A stretch of 64,000 bases of DNA, taken from contig CBDFLN010000001.1 in the NCBI GenBank assembly GCA_965249215.1, forward strand, positions 310,001 through 374,000, read 5' to 3'. Positions 8,876 to 18,176 of this stretch are shown one piece after another (within the stretch, counting starts at the first letter, position 1; every line of letters begins with the position of its first letter). This DNA is from G963667675 sp965249215. Its GTDB lineage: Bacteria > Chloroflexota > Dehalococcoidia > Lucifugimonadales > UBA3495. Both the position numbers and the translations under genes were made by a program. The notes below the pieces were generated by a model. That model ran no database searches. It saw only the letters and a program-made list of their open reading frames with translations, and was not told where the DNA came from.

Positions 8876-9439
8876 CTAGCTGGAGGGGCCGGTACTTTCC
8901 AACAGACCGTCGAGAGTCGTCCGCAGAGTATCGATGTCGATAGGCCCCACGAACTTCCTGCTCACTACGCCGTCGGCGTCGACAAATATCTTCTCCGGAA
9001 TGCCCTTGACTCCGTAGTCGATGGCGATAGTCCCATCGCTGTCGACGCCGGCGGGATACGGCACGTCGAATTGCTCGACGAAGTCCCGGGCGTCCTGGGG
9101 GCTGTCCCAAATGGCAACGCCGATGAATTCCACTCCGCTGTCCTGGTACTCGCCGTACACTTGGGCCAGCGCCGGCGCTTCCTCCCGGCAGGGTGCACAC
9201 CACGACGCCCAGAAGTCCAGCATTACTACCTTGCCCCGGAGGTTTGCCAGGACCACGGTGCTGCCGTCCAACAATTCCAGGGAAAAGTCCCTGGCTTGGT
9301 TCGGCTCTACGGAGACCGTTCTGGGTTCGTCGATCACCCCGGGTTTGTCGCTGGATTGGAGCGACGCCCAGGCCAGCAAGGCGATCAATGCCAAGACGGG
9401 GACCGCCGAGCCAAGCAACAGCCAGCGGCGCTTGCTCAT
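8876..9439 (-). CDS. TlpA/ResA-like thioredoxin-fold disulfide reductase (CcmG-like)
   Basis: Membrane-anchored thioredoxin-like reductase, 187 aa, facing outside the cytoplasm. An N-terminal anchor (LLGSAVPVLALIALLAWASL) is followed by the TlpA domain with the active-site motif WASWCAPCREE and the cis-Pro region in YGVKGIPEKIF. Such proteins keep apocytochrome CxxCH thiols reduced for heme attachment. Its start overlaps the end of the upstream gene by four bases, and it is the last gene of the ccm/act block, which supports a role in cytochrome c maturation. Confidence 0.88.
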   Translation of the reverse strand: MSKRRWLLLGSAVPVLALIALLAWASLQSSDKPGVIDEPRTVSVEPNQARDFSLELLDGSTVVLANLRGKVVMLDFWASWCAPCREEAPALAQVYGEYQDSGVEFIGVAIWDSPQDARDFVEQFDVPYPAGVDSDGTIAIDYGVKGIPEKIFVDADGVVSRKFVGPIDIDTLRTTLDGLLESTGPSS

Positions 9440-10686
9440 TGCGGCCCCTCGCCCGCGTCGTCTGCCTGCCCGGTGATGCCGCGAAGGCGGGACAGCAGCG
9501 CGTCCCTTTGACGCCGGTACTCGTCCTCGGCCAGCGTCCCATTCTGGAACTCCTCGTCCAGCGATGCCACCTCTTGTACCAAAGTCTCCCGCTGGGCCGA
9601 GTTACCGTCGGTCTCGCCGTTGCCTGGGCCCACCGGCAATGGCGCGGGCCGGGACGCCCTCATAATTCCAAGCAACAACAAAGCGGCCAGTGCCGCACCG
9701 GCGGCGCTGGGGATGGCCACTTGCCAGAAAACCTCGCCGGTGACCGCGTCCCACAAGCGGCTGGCCAGCCCCGGCTGGGGCAGGTTGGCCAACTCCAGCG
9801 CTATGCCTTGCCCCCGCTCGATTCCCCTCTCTTCCCATACCAGGAACTCGGAACCCTCGATATTCACCGGCGGAGCAGGACGCAGCGGCCTGACCCGGAC
9901 CTGCTCCAACCCCATCGGCAGCAACACTTGGTAAATGTCGGCCCCCTGCGGCAGGCTCTGCCGGTAAGAAACGCGGTTCCCCTCATAGGGGAACTGGAAA
10001 GAGAATTCCACGTTGTGGTCGCCGGGCATCACCGGCGACGTGATGGCAAACCCGGTGCCGACGGACACGATGTCGCCCCCCGGCAGGTTTGACCGGACGC
10101 TAAGCTCCGTCGCCAGGGGCGGCAGGGCAAAACGCAAAAAGCTCAATGTTGCGGGGTTGGCCAAGTCCGGTAGCAATGTGCGGTCGCCGCTGTTGGTCAG
10201 CTGAACGAACTCTATCGCCGCAACCTCCCGCCCGCCCGCGTCCACTCCCGCTATCACCATTATTTGCCGCGTGACCCTGACCAGCGACGCGTCCTGCGTA
10301 GCCTCGTACACCGTGAGCACGACTTCATCCAGCGCTTCCCGGAGGCTAAGGGATCGCTCATAGGGTACCCCATCGAAGTTCACGCGGAGGGCATAGGCGC
10401 CGTCCTCCGTTCTGGGAACGTCATCCAGCAAAAACCCGCCGTCGGCGTCCACCAACGTCTGCCCGGTGGAAAGCAGTCCGCCGTCCGCATCCGTAACCAG
10501 GAGCAACACCTGGAGTGGGTCCCCAAGCTCGCCGCCGGCCGTCCCGTTGACCACCGACCCCCGGATGCTGATTGTTTCCTGGGCCTCGGCGGAGCCGAAG
10601 CCAACGGCGGTCAGGGCCAGTACCCCGGCAAAGCTCAAGACGGCGAGGCGCAGGAGAATATCGGCTCGGCAGCAAGCCAACTTCAC
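9436..10686 (-). CDS. Secreted/membrane-anchored protein with carboxypeptidase-regulatory-like domain, in ccm operon
   Basis: About 416 aa read from a GTG at 10684-10686. The frame continues upstream to 10842 but that part overlaps the preceding gene. A signal peptide (LLRLAVLSFAGVLALTAVGF, cleavage near SAEAQE) is followed by an Ig-like carboxypeptidase-regulatory domain (ISIRGSVVNGTAGGE...), a beta-rich middle and one C-terminal membrane segment (AAGAALAALLLLGIM). The tail is short and cytoplasmic, resembling a SHOCT/gas-vesicle-like helix pair (LDEEFQNGTLAEDEYRRQRD). It sits tightly between a zinc-ribbon protein and the TlpA gene, so a role in cytochrome assembly is likely but not shown. 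I do not recognise a named family for the whole protein. Confidence 0.65.
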   Translation of the reverse strand: MKLACCRADILLRLAVLSFAGVLALTAVGFGSAEAQETISIRGSVVNGTAGGELGDPLQVLLLVTDADGGLLSTGQTLVDADGGFLLDDVPRTEDGAYALRVNFDGVPYERSLSLREALDEVVLTVYEATQDASLVRVTRQIMVIAGVDAGGREVAAIEFVQLTNSGDRTLLPDLANPATLSFLRFALPPLATELSVRSNLPGGDIVSVGTGFAITSPVMPGDHNVEFSFQFPYEGNRVSYRQSLPQGADIYQVLLPMGLEQVRVRPLRPAPPVNIEGSEFLVWEERGIERGQGIALELANLPQPGLASRLWDAVTGEVFWQVAIPSAAGAALAALLLLGIMRASRPAPLPVGPGNGETDGNSAQRETLVQEVASLDEEFQNGTLAEDEYRRQRDALLSRLRGITGQADDAGEGPQ

Positions 10687-10694
10687 GCCTGCCG

Positions 10695-11123
10695 CTACGG
10701 GCTTCCCAGGTCCGCCCCGCACTCGGGGCAGACCTTCAATCCAGGACTGGGAAGGGACCTGCAGTTGGGACAGGCTGCAGGCCCCCTCTGCTCCGAGCGC
10801 AAACCGGCCCGGGCAGCGAGGATTTCCTGCTCCAGCAGCCAATCGGGCGAGGCTTCCTGCTGCTCCGCTTGCCGCCGCAGGGCCTCGGCGGCCTGCAACC
10901 GGTACTCCCGCAACTGCTCCCGGTACAGGTGCTCCGGCACATGACCCAATTGGTATTCCAATTGCAGGGTCCGGATTCGGTCGTAGGTATTCCCCAACTC
11001 GGCTGCCGGCTCAGCGGCCGCCTCATCGTTGCCCGGACCGTGCCCCAGGCGCGATCGCAGGAAGGGGTAAACGACTATGGCGATGCTGAACACCGCCAGC
11101 AACGCCCCCACGACCAAGGCCAT
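10695..11123 (-). CDS. Membrane-anchored zinc-ribbon protein (CcmI-like position)
   Basis: Small protein, 142 aa. One N-terminal membrane helix (LVVGALLAVFSIAIVVYPFL) is followed by a helical stretch (IRTLQLEYQLGHVPEHLYRE) reminiscent of the CcmI/CycH head, and a C-terminal zinc ribbon CPNCRSL...CPECGADLG with two CxxC pairs. It lies between ccmF and the regulatory-domain protein in the same direction. CcmI recruits apocytochromes in other bacteria. The helix-plus-zinc-ribbon form here is shorter and lacks TPR repeats, so equivalence is an inference. Confidence 0.65.
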   Translation of the reverse strand: MALVVGALLAVFSIAIVVYPFLRSRLGHGPGNDEAAAEPAAELGNTYDRIRTLQLEYQLGHVPEHLYREQLREYRLQAAEALRRQAEQQEASPDWLLEQEILAARAGLRSEQRGPAACPNCRSLPSPGLKVCPECGADLGSP

Positions 11124-11275
11124 CCCCTTCCCTCCTCTAGTATCTAGCTAAGGTCTGTTTCCCGCGGTCCCATGTCCGGGCAACGGCGGAGCCCTTCGGT
11201 GCTGAGGCCGCCTTCCCAAGGCGGAGTTCCGTTACGCCCGTCTCGGATAAGTCCGTGCGGCTTCATCAGAAGTCT

Positions 11276-13273
11276 TCACACCCCCCGGACACTGGGACCG
11301 CCGGGGGCAACTGCAGAGCTTCTCGCGCCGGCCGGAGCGGGTGCGGCCTGGGGCCACAACGATACTAGCGTGCCCAGCACCAACACCGGTCCTGCCACCC
11401 ACATCCACCAGATTAAAGGGTTCACCAAGATTCTCAATCCAACGCTGCCGTTGGCCATGTTCTCGCTTGGGACCACGTACAAGTCCTCCACCGGGGTCGA
11501 CCGGATGGCCGCCTGGGTGGCGGCCATGTTGAATGACGGATAGAAAGACCGCGTGGCGTTGAGAGTTTCCAGCAATTCACCGCCGCGGTAGACTTCGATG
11601 GACGAAACAAACTCCGTCCGGTTGCCCTTGTCCCTGGCGGTGGTGTTCAAATACCTCAGTTCATAGTCTTCCACGACTACTCGCTCTCCCGGCGCCAGCA
11701 CCACGTCTCTCTGGGTATCGAAGAAGGTTGCCCCCACGACGCCCAGCGCCACCATGACCACGGCCAGATGCACAACGTAGCCGCCGTATCTGGGCCGGTT
11801 GGCCGCTATTAGGCGCAGGAAGGCCAACAGGTAGTTTTCCCCTGACGAGCGGCGCCGGGAAACTGTACCCCGCCGCCACTCTAGAAATATTCCCGAGGCC
11901 ACCACCGCCCCCAGGCCGAAACCGATTAACGCAAACGGTTCCCTCATGCCCAGCGCTACCAATACAGCCGCAACCGCAACCCCCGTCAACGCAGGCGCGA
12001 GCAAGGCCCGCCGCACGCTTGCCGGCGTAGCCCTACGCCAGGGCAGTAGTGGCCCGACTCCCATCAGGAAGATTAACCCCAGCATCAGGGGGCCGTTGAC
12101 CTGGTCGAAGAATGGCCGGGCCACCGAAATCTCATCCCCGGTAGTCGCGCGGGAGACCAGCGGATACACCGTGCCCCACAGTGTTACGAACGCCACGGCC
12201 AGCAGTAGCAGATTGTTCACCAGGAACGCCGCCTCTCGCGACAGCATCGAGTCCAGGTTCTGGGCGCTCTTCATCAATGGGTAGCGCCAGAAGAATACCG
12301 CCAGGGGCACCAACACGCCCACGGCTAGAAAGACCAGGAACGTCCAGCCCAGTGTGGACGCCCCGAAAGAATGCACCGAGGGGACCGGCCCTCCCCGGTT
12401 CATGAACATCCCGTACAACGCCAGGCCGAAAGCAACGTTGATTAGCACCACGTTCCACATCCGGAACATGCCCCTGCGCTTCTGCACCATAATCGAATGA
12501 ACAAAAGCGGTCAGGGCCAGCCAGGGCATGAAAGCCGCGTTCTCCACTGGGTCCCAGAACCAGAACCCGCCCCACCCCAGGATGGTATAGGCCCACCAGG
12601 AACCCAGCAGCAGCCCGCCGGCCAGCAACACCCACGAGATCAGCCCCCACACCCGGCCGGGATCAACCCACTCGTCGCCGGTCTTGCCGCCGAGGTGTGA
12701 GCCCAGGGCAAAGGCGAAGGGTACGCTGATGGCGATCAGGCCCGCCATCAGCGCCGGCGGATGGAAGAACATCCCCAAATGGGTCAGCAGGGGGTTTATT
12801 CCCTGGCCGTCTGGCGGGACAAAGGGAAGCTTGTCAAAGGGATTGGCCATGAACCCCATGACCGCCAGGAAAAACGACAGCACCACCATCAACACCCCGA
12901 TGGTGTAGGGCAAAGTATCCCTGACCTTCGCCGGCGCCAGCCAAACGGCCAGGCCCGACATGATCGACAGGGCAAGGGCAATGTACAGCAGCGACCCTTC
13001 GTTGCCAGCGTAAAAGGCCACCCAGGTGAACCTGTGGGGCATCGCCAGGTCGCTGTGCTGGGCCACGTAGGCCACTTCGAAGTCCCTGTTGACGAACGAG
13101 GCCACAAGGCTCAGCGTAGCCACCAATAACGCCAGGACGGTCAGATAAACCGCGCTGCGGGAGCTTTCCAACAACACCGTGGAGCCCCTCATCTTGCCGG
13201 CCACCGAGCCCACCCCGGCATAGGACGCGAGGGCCAACGCTATCCAAAGGCTTATTGCGCCAAGGTCAGCCAT
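11276..13273 (-). CDS. ccmF: Heme lyase CcmF/NrfE family (cytochrome c biogenesis)
   Basis: Polytopic membrane protein, 665 aa, that joins heme to apocytochrome c CxxCH motifs in the System I (Ccm) pathway. The WWD heme-handling motif is clear: GWGGFWFWDPVENAAFMPWL. About 14-15 membrane helices are visible, and the periplasmic C-terminal loop (RVVVEDYELRYLNTT...) is typical of CcmF. Its ATG directly abuts the stop of the upstream ccmH gene, so the two are one transcript. Length matches the family. CcmA, B, C, D and E are not in this window. Confidence 0.93.
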   Translation of the reverse strand: MADLGAISLWIALALASYAGVGSVAGKMRGSTVLLESSRSAVYLTVLALLVATLSLVASFVNRDFEVAYVAQHSDLAMPHRFTWVAFYAGNEGSLLYIALALSIMSGLAVWLAPAKVRDTLPYTIGVLMVVLSFFLAVMGFMANPFDKLPFVPPDGQGINPLLTHLGMFFHPPALMAGLIAISVPFAFALGSHLGGKTGDEWVDPGRVWGLISWVLLAGGLLLGSWWAYTILGWGGFWFWDPVENAAFMPWLALTAFVHSIMVQKRRGMFRMWNVVLINVAFGLALYGMFMNRGGPVPSVHSFGASTLGWTFLVFLAVGVLVPLAVFFWRYPLMKSAQNLDSMLSREAAFLVNNLLLLAVAFVTLWGTVYPLVSRATTGDEISVARPFFDQVNGPLMLGLIFLMGVGPLLPWRRATPASVRRALLAPALTGVAVAAVLVALGMREPFALIGFGLGAVVASGIFLEWRRGTVSRRRSSGENYLLAFLRLIAANRPRYGGYVVHLAVVMVALGVVGATFFDTQRDVVLAPGERVVVEDYELRYLNTTARDKGNRTEFVSSIEVYRGGELLETLNATRSFYPSFNMAATQAAIRSTPVEDLYVVPSENMANGSVGLRILVNPLIWWMWVAGPVLVLGTLVSLWPQAAPAPAGARSSAVAPGGPSVRGV

Positions 13274-13960
13274 TTAGTCCCGGTCTCCGTTCTCTTTTTC
13301 AGGTTCACCCCCGGGATGTTCTACGCCGGGGCCCTCGCCGTTGGTCGCATCCCCTCCGCCTTCGCCGCGGTCCTCCGGACCCCGGGGCGACCGCCCGCCG
13401 CCGGGCAGGATGCCGCCCATTTCAGACTGCGCCAGGTCCCGGTCGACCGCCTCCAGATAAGGGTCCAGACCGTCGTCCATAGGCGGCTCCCCGGCAGCCA
13501 ATGGCCTGCCGCGGGAGGCCATTGACCAGATGATTAGGGGGACGGCCACCAGGCCGGCCAGCACGCCCACTACTGGCAGAATCCAGGCCAACAGGTTGAA
13601 CCCGGACTTGGGCGGCGCCGCTAAAACCTCGGAACCGTAACGGTCTACGAAAAAGTCCAGGATTTCCTCCCTGCTGGCCCCCTCCGCCAGCATCTCCCGC
13701 ACTATGCGGCGCATCTGCTTGGACAGTTCGACCTGGGCTTGATCGATGGTCTCCGCCGGGCACACCGGACAAATCAGCATCCGGTCAATGGACAGGGCCT
13801 CTTCTTCGTCATAGCCCGGGTCAGGGTCGGTCCCCTGCGCTTGGACAGTGCTCACTGACAGCAGCAGGGCCGCAAGCAAGACCAGGCTGACTCCCAAGAG
13901 CTTGGGCAGCCCCTGCCGGAACGGGAGGGCGTTGATAGGACTTCCTGAACTGCTCCCCAT
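13274..13960 (-). CDS. ccmH: Cytochrome c-type biogenesis protein CcmH
   Basis: Thiol oxidoreductase of System I, about 228 aa from the ATG at 13958-13960. An N-terminal signal segment (LLGVSLVLLAALLLSV) is followed by the active-site pair in LICPVCPAETIDQAQ, the helical QMRRIVREMLAEGASREEI and the FVDRYGSEVLAAPP segment, which is diagnostic for CcmH. A membrane helix (LLAWILPVVGVLAGLVAVPL) comes next, and a Gly/Glu/Asp-rich cytoplasmic tail. The frame extends upstream to 14116 but this start gives the signal peptide. It directly precedes ccmF. Confidence 0.9.
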   Translation of the reverse strand: MGSSSGSPINALPFRQGLPKLLGVSLVLLAALLLSVSTVQAQGTDPDPGYDEEEALSIDRMLICPVCPAETIDQAQVELSKQMRRIVREMLAEGASREEILDFFVDRYGSEVLAAPPKSGFNLLAWILPVVGVLAGLVAVPLIIWSMASRGRPLAAGEPPMDDGLDPYLEAVDRDLAQSEMGGILPGGGRSPRGPEDRGEGGGDATNGEGPGVEHPGGEPEKENGDRD

Positions 13961-14218
13961 TGTCAAGTCGGTTGAAGGTGGCGTCCCGATTCCCGCACCA
14001 CGGCGGAGGCGCGGCGCCTGGGAATAGCTTCCCATAGGCAACGAAAAGGCCGATGGGCAGCATATGACATGCAACGATGGCTCAACTGATCGAGGTCGTG
14101 ACCACAACATATTCACACGCGGTAACCTCGTGGTCGTGAGCGGTGTTTACGGACCCGTAAGCATCGGCGGCAGGGACGGCGGCTCCGCCACAGTGGTCAA
14201 GGCCGGAGCGGGCTCTGG

Positions 14219-14755
14219 CTATGACTCCGAAATCGTCTGAATGTACTCGGCAATCAGCAATATCTCCTCGTCGCTCAACAGCTTCCGGAAAGGAGGCATC
14301 ACCGAGTCCGGGCCGAAGAACCGGCTCTCAGAGCTGACAATCAACACAATGTTGTCGACGGGGTTGTCGGTAACGATGGGCGGGTCAACCACAGGCTTGT
14401 ATTCGTACTTTGCCTTTAACGTCTCCACCACCGGCCCGTCTCCCTGCCCGCCCGCGCCGTGGCACATGGAACAGTTGACAGCGTACAGGTGCTCGCCGGT
14501 CTGAAATGCCGTCGATTCCGGCGGCGGGAACCAAGCCACCGAGTCTGCCGGCGCGCTCAACCGGGGCGGCTCCCCGGCCTTGTATGACTGCTGATAATGC
14601 ATCTCGTAGAAGATATCCACCGGGTACGCCCCCTGGGTGCACCCAATGGCCAACACGCTGGCTAGTCCGGCCAGGATGACGAGAGGACTCTTTAGCCTCC
14701 TCCTCAGCCCAGCCTTGTCCGGCGCGCCCTTCCTATGTGCTGACTGATTTACCAT
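14219..14755 (-). CDS. actE: Alternative complex III subunit ActE (monoheme cytochrome c lipoprotein)
   Basis: Monoheme c-type cytochrome, 178 aa. A lipoprotein-type signal (LVILAGLASVLAIGC) precedes one heme motif, CSMCHGAGGQGDGP. A distal Met ligand lies in DSVMPPFRKLLSDEEI, and the end LIAEYIQTISES is typical of class I cytochrome c. It follows actD by 14 bases at the end of the act run. In alternative complex III this subunit passes electrons from the ActA hemes towards the oxidase or another acceptor. No cytochrome oxidase gene is present in the window. Confidence 0.88.
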   Translation of the reverse strand: MVNQSAHRKGAPDKAGLRRRLKSPLVILAGLASVLAIGCTQGAYPVDIFYEMHYQQSYKAGEPPRLSAPADSVAWFPPPESTAFQTGEHLYAVNCSMCHGAGGQGDGPVVETLKAKYEYKPVVDPPIVTDNPVDNIVLIVSSESRFFGPDSVMPPFRKLLSDEEILLIAEYIQTISES

Positions 14756-14769
14756 TCCGGTCTACGGCC

Positions 14770-15279
14770 TCAGGTCTCCCGCACCACGTCTATGGCTCCC
14801 GCCTGCGTCAGGATTCCCGACACCTGGTTTAGTTGCTCTTCGTCTACGTTCACCAAAACGCCGATGTACCCCTCGGTGATGCGGGTGTCGTAGAGGCCCT
14901 TCTTTATCTTGGGCAGCCGCGACTCGAAGAGAATGCCGATGATGGTGAAGACAATGGCCGTCAGCATCGTGCTTTCGTATGTGACCACCGCCATGGGCGG
15001 CAGCGACAGGATGGGCTTTCCTCCCTGGGTCAACGGGTAGGCCAGTTGGGTCATCGACGTGAGCAGAATTCCAACTGTCAGGCCGATCAACGCGCCGACA
15101 AAAGGAAAGACGTAGAGCCGATGTTTCTCGTGGCGTTCCCCAAACGCCCCCTCCGGGTAAGGTGCATCCGTGAGAAAGTCATAGTCCTGGGGCGAGATAT
15201 TGGCCCGTTGCAGGGCGTCTCCCGCCTCGGCGGCATAGTTGGGGTCTTCGAACAGACCCAATATCGGTTTCCTTGCCAT
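14770..15279 (-). CDS. actD: Alternative complex III subunit ActD (DUF3341)
   Basis: Membrane subunit, 169 aa, of the DUF3341 family. The N-terminus ILGLFEDPNYAAEAGDALQ and DFLTDAPYPEGAFGE are family signatures. Two membrane helices follow (FVGALIGLTVGILLTSM and the VTYESTMLTAIVFTIIGIL region), with a short C-terminal domain ending in GAIDVVRET. It lies between actC and actE on the same strand, the usual place. It is a structural subunit with no known cofactor. Confidence 0.9.
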   Translation of the reverse strand: MARKPILGLFEDPNYAAEAGDALQRANISPQDYDFLTDAPYPEGAFGERHEKHRLYVFPFVGALIGLTVGILLTSMTQLAYPLTQGGKPILSLPPMAVVTYESTMLTAIVFTIIGILFESRLPKIKKGLYDTRITEGYIGVLVNVDEEQLNQVSGILTQAGAIDVVRET

Positions 15280-15345
15280 CGCGTCCCTCTCCTAGACGGC
15301 TAACGCTGGTCCAACTGACTGCGTAATTGGTTCACTTTTATGAGT

Positions 15346-16737
15346 TCAGTCCTCTCTAAACGTTGCCGGCACCGTTCTGCGGCCCACTTGAATCTGGGTC
15401 TTCAGGATATCCCCCTCCTTTATGTCGTACAGCGGTATCAACGGTACGACCCGGCTCAAGAGCAACATCAGCATGGTCACCATCGCGAACGTGCCGACAA
15501 CGATCATGATTTCCACTATGCTGGGGGAGTAGGTGTACCAGTTGAAGGCGAATACCTGCTTCCGGGCCTGGGCCGGAACGATGATCAGGAAACGCTCCAG
15601 CCACATGCCGATATTCACCGAAATACACGCAATGGACATGAGCCATAGGTTGCGCCGCCAGCTGCGGGTCAACCACAAGCCCACTGGCAGGAAATAGGTT
15701 AATCCAACAAAGAAAATCATCCATAGGTTCCATGGCTTTTCCATGAATTGCATCTGCCTGACCGCCAGTTCATCGGACTCCATGCCGTAGAACCCGAATA
15801 TCACTTCCATCACGAAGAAGTAGAACCAGCCGGTGGCCACCACTATCAGCAGCCTCCCCAACGCGTCAATGTGCTCCAACCGGATGTAGTTCTGCCACCC
15901 GTACGCCCAGCGCAGCAGGATCATGACGAAGACCACCGCCGAAACCCCTGAATGGACCGCCCCCACCACGAAGTAGGGAGCGAAAACGGTGGAGTGCCAC
16001 GACTTGACCGACACCGCCATACCGAAGTCCCAGGACACTATGCTGTGCACCGAGACGAACACCGGCAAGATTAGCGCCGAAAGCAGTACCCCGGCGATAA
16101 TCTGCAGCTTCCACTGCCTGGCGTTGCCCTGCCAGCCCATGGCCAGGACCGAGTAGATGCGGTGGCTGAGGCCGGTGGTCCGGTCTCTCAACACCGCAAA
16201 GTCGGGAATCAGAGCAATGAGCACGAACAATACGCTGGACGTCAGGTACGTGTACACCGCGCTGGGGTCCCAGACCAGGGGCGAGCGGACGTTGGGCCAG
16301 ATGCCCCTTGCAAAGTCGTAAGGGACAAACGGCAACGTGTATATCCAGTAGAGCGTTCGCCACGGCCGCCCGGTGTGAATCAAGGGCATCAACATCGCCG
16401 TCATCAGCGAGAAGACGGTAAGGACCTCGGCTGCTCTGGTGGCGGGCCGCCTCCATTCGGCCTTGGAAAGCCTCAGGATGGCCGAGAGCATCACCCCGGC
16501 GTGGCTGATGCCGATCCAGAACACGAAGTTCGTGATGAAGAATCCCCACAGCACCTGGTTGTTCAACCCGGTCACGCCGTAACCCTGGTTGATTAAAAGC
16601 CCTGCGGTGGAAAATGCCCCCAGTACAAACACGGCCAGAATTGCAACGCTTATCCAGAACCACTTGGGCGAGTTCAGGATAGAGCGGAGCAGGTCCGCAT
16701 TTACTCGTCTGGCCGGTAGGACTATACCTTCCTGCAT
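15346..16737 (-). CDS. actC: Alternative complex III subunit ActC (NrfD/PsrC-like quinol-binding membrane protein)
   Basis: Polytopic NrfD-superfamily protein, 463 aa, about ten membrane helices. Characteristic ActC features include YGVTGLNNQVLWGFFITNFV and FWIGISHAGVMLSAIL, the conserved HTGRPWRTLYW loop, and YVHSGVS-like helices (VGAVHSGVSAVVFVM). ActC carries the quinol site and the conserved His of the first helices. It abuts actF upstream (31-base gap) and precedes actD. Family identity is strong; the C versus F label follows the glycine-rich ITNF/HAG motif. Confidence 0.88.
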   Translation of the reverse strand: MQEGIVLPARRVNADLLRSILNSPKWFWISVAILAVFVLGAFSTAGLLINQGYGVTGLNNQVLWGFFITNFVFWIGISHAGVMLSAILRLSKAEWRRPATRAAEVLTVFSLMTAMLMPLIHTGRPWRTLYWIYTLPFVPYDFARGIWPNVRSPLVWDPSAVYTYLTSSVLFVLIALIPDFAVLRDRTTGLSHRIYSVLAMGWQGNARQWKLQIIAGVLLSALILPVFVSVHSIVSWDFGMAVSVKSWHSTVFAPYFVVGAVHSGVSAVVFVMILLRWAYGWQNYIRLEHIDALGRLLIVVATGWFYFFVMEVIFGFYGMESDELAVRQMQFMEKPWNLWMIFFVGLTYFLPVGLWLTRSWRRNLWLMSIACISVNIGMWLERFLIIVPAQARKQVFAFNWYTYSPSIVEIMIVVGTFAMVTMLMLLLSRVVPLIPLYDIKEGDILKTQIQVGRRTVPATFRED

Positions 16738-16768
16738 TAGAGCTCCAGTTGCTCCAGAGACCCGTCAG

Positions 16769-18175
16769 CTATTCCGGCTTGGCCAGCACCAGGTACCGGC
16801 CCCGGATCAGCGTGTCCATCTTTTGATATTTGGCTCCCTCTTTGGTCTCCCACACCGACAGTATGGGGAACAGCCTGGTTGCCGCCAGGTATATGAATGC
16901 CGCTGCTCCCAGCCCGCCTACTACCATGAAGACGTCCCAAATGTCCGGCCACGCCGGCCCCGGCACGAACTCGAAGAAGATGGCGTAAACGTCTCCGGCA
17001 TTAAACGCCCCGACAAAAGTCTTCAGGTTGAATATGAACGCCCCCCCCAGCGCAGACAGGCCGGCCAGCGCCGGTCCCCAATCGGTCTTGCGCACCGGAT
17101 TCCAGAGCAGTATCAGGAATGGCAGGATGAAGCTGAAGAACAGGTTGGCGGCGAAGGCCCCGCCGTAGGCCTCGAAGAAGAAATATTTGAGCACGTTCTG
17201 TTCGATTTCCAGCCGCCCGTACCAGAACGTGATCAAGAAGGCAAAAGTATGGTATGCCCAGAGAAGGGTCAGCCCCAACAGGATCTTGCTGGCCGACCAG
17301 AAGGCCGACACTCCTATGTACTGCTCGTATCCCCCCCAACGGCGCATGATGAACAGCGTAACCAGGATCAAGCCCAGCGCAGATTGGAAGCTGGTCAGGG
17401 TAAAGAGCGGCGGGAATATGGAGTCCTTCCAGCCGGCCACCAGGCTCATGGCATAGTCGCTGGCGATGGTGAATTGCACGAAGACCAGCAGCATGAAATA
17501 TAACGCGCCCAAGAGGCCCAGGCCCGCCTTGTGCAGCGTCCATTGCCTCTTGGTCCCATACCAGCAGCCCGCCAGCAGCGAGTACAGCTTGCGGCGGAAC
17601 CCCGTGGCAGTCAGCCGGCTCTCCGCCATGTCCGGCATCGCCGACAGCCACAAAATCGCCAGGCTGCATATAGCCAGGAACAGAAGTCCTAGAAAGTCCC
17701 ATGCCAACGGAGCGCCTATGGGCGTCTCGAACCAGATGCTCCTGCGTATCTCCAGCTCTTCGACCCCCACCTCCGGGTTCTTGATAGACGGCAAGACGAT
17801 CATCAACGGAATAAACATGATGACGTTCAGGACGCCCAGCAGGGCAAACAATTCGGAGACCCGCGACAGGGGCCTTCTCCAGTGGCTCTTGGTAAACCGG
17901 AATGCCACCGCGGCCAGGGGAGCGGCCCCGGTGACCATGAATAGGAACATGAATATGGCGGCATAGTAGCCCCACGGGCCGTGCGCACTGAAGCCATCGT
18001 CCAGGGCCCGCGCAACGAACCCGGCTATGCCCAGGCCGAACAGTATGCCCGTGACTACCAGGGCCCTAGCAATGGCCTTGGGCATACCCGCGGCCTTTTC
18101 CGCCATGTCCTGTGTGACGGCCTCCGGGGCGGGAAACACCCACATACCTTCATGGCTGTGTTCGCCGACTGCCAC
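16769..18175 (-). CDS. actF: Alternative complex III second NrfD-like membrane subunit (ActF-like)
   Basis: Polytopic membrane protein, 468 aa, about ten helices, more divergent than ActC. Visible segments include ALVVTGILFGLGIAGFVARA, the RFTKSHWRRPLSRVSELFAL loop, and a DFLGLLFLAICSLAILWLSA helix. A conserved W-x(2)-P-x-R-like loop equals that of other NrfD proteins. It begins one base after the Fe-S subunit gene ends. Alternative complex III contains two NrfD-like subunits; this one probably is ActF, with the caveat that the C/F naming rests on my reading of motifs. Confidence 0.78.
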   Translation of the reverse strand: MAVGEHSHEGMWVFPAPEAVTQDMAEKAAGMPKAIARALVVTGILFGLGIAGFVARALDDGFSAHGPWGYYAAIFMFLFMVTGAAPLAAVAFRFTKSHWRRPLSRVSELFALLGVLNVIMFIPLMIVLPSIKNPEVGVEELEIRRSIWFETPIGAPLAWDFLGLLFLAICSLAILWLSAMPDMAESRLTATGFRRKLYSLLAGCWYGTKRQWTLHKAGLGLLGALYFMLLVFVQFTIASDYAMSLVAGWKDSIFPPLFTLTSFQSALGLILVTLFIMRRWGGYEQYIGVSAFWSASKILLGLTLLWAYHTFAFLITFWYGRLEIEQNVLKYFFFEAYGGAFAANLFFSFILPFLILLWNPVRKTDWGPALAGLSALGGAFIFNLKTFVGAFNAGDVYAIFFEFVPGPAWPDIWDVFMVVGGLGAAAFIYLAATRLFPILSVWETKEGAKYQKMDTLIRGRYLVLAKPE

Positions 18176-18176
18176 T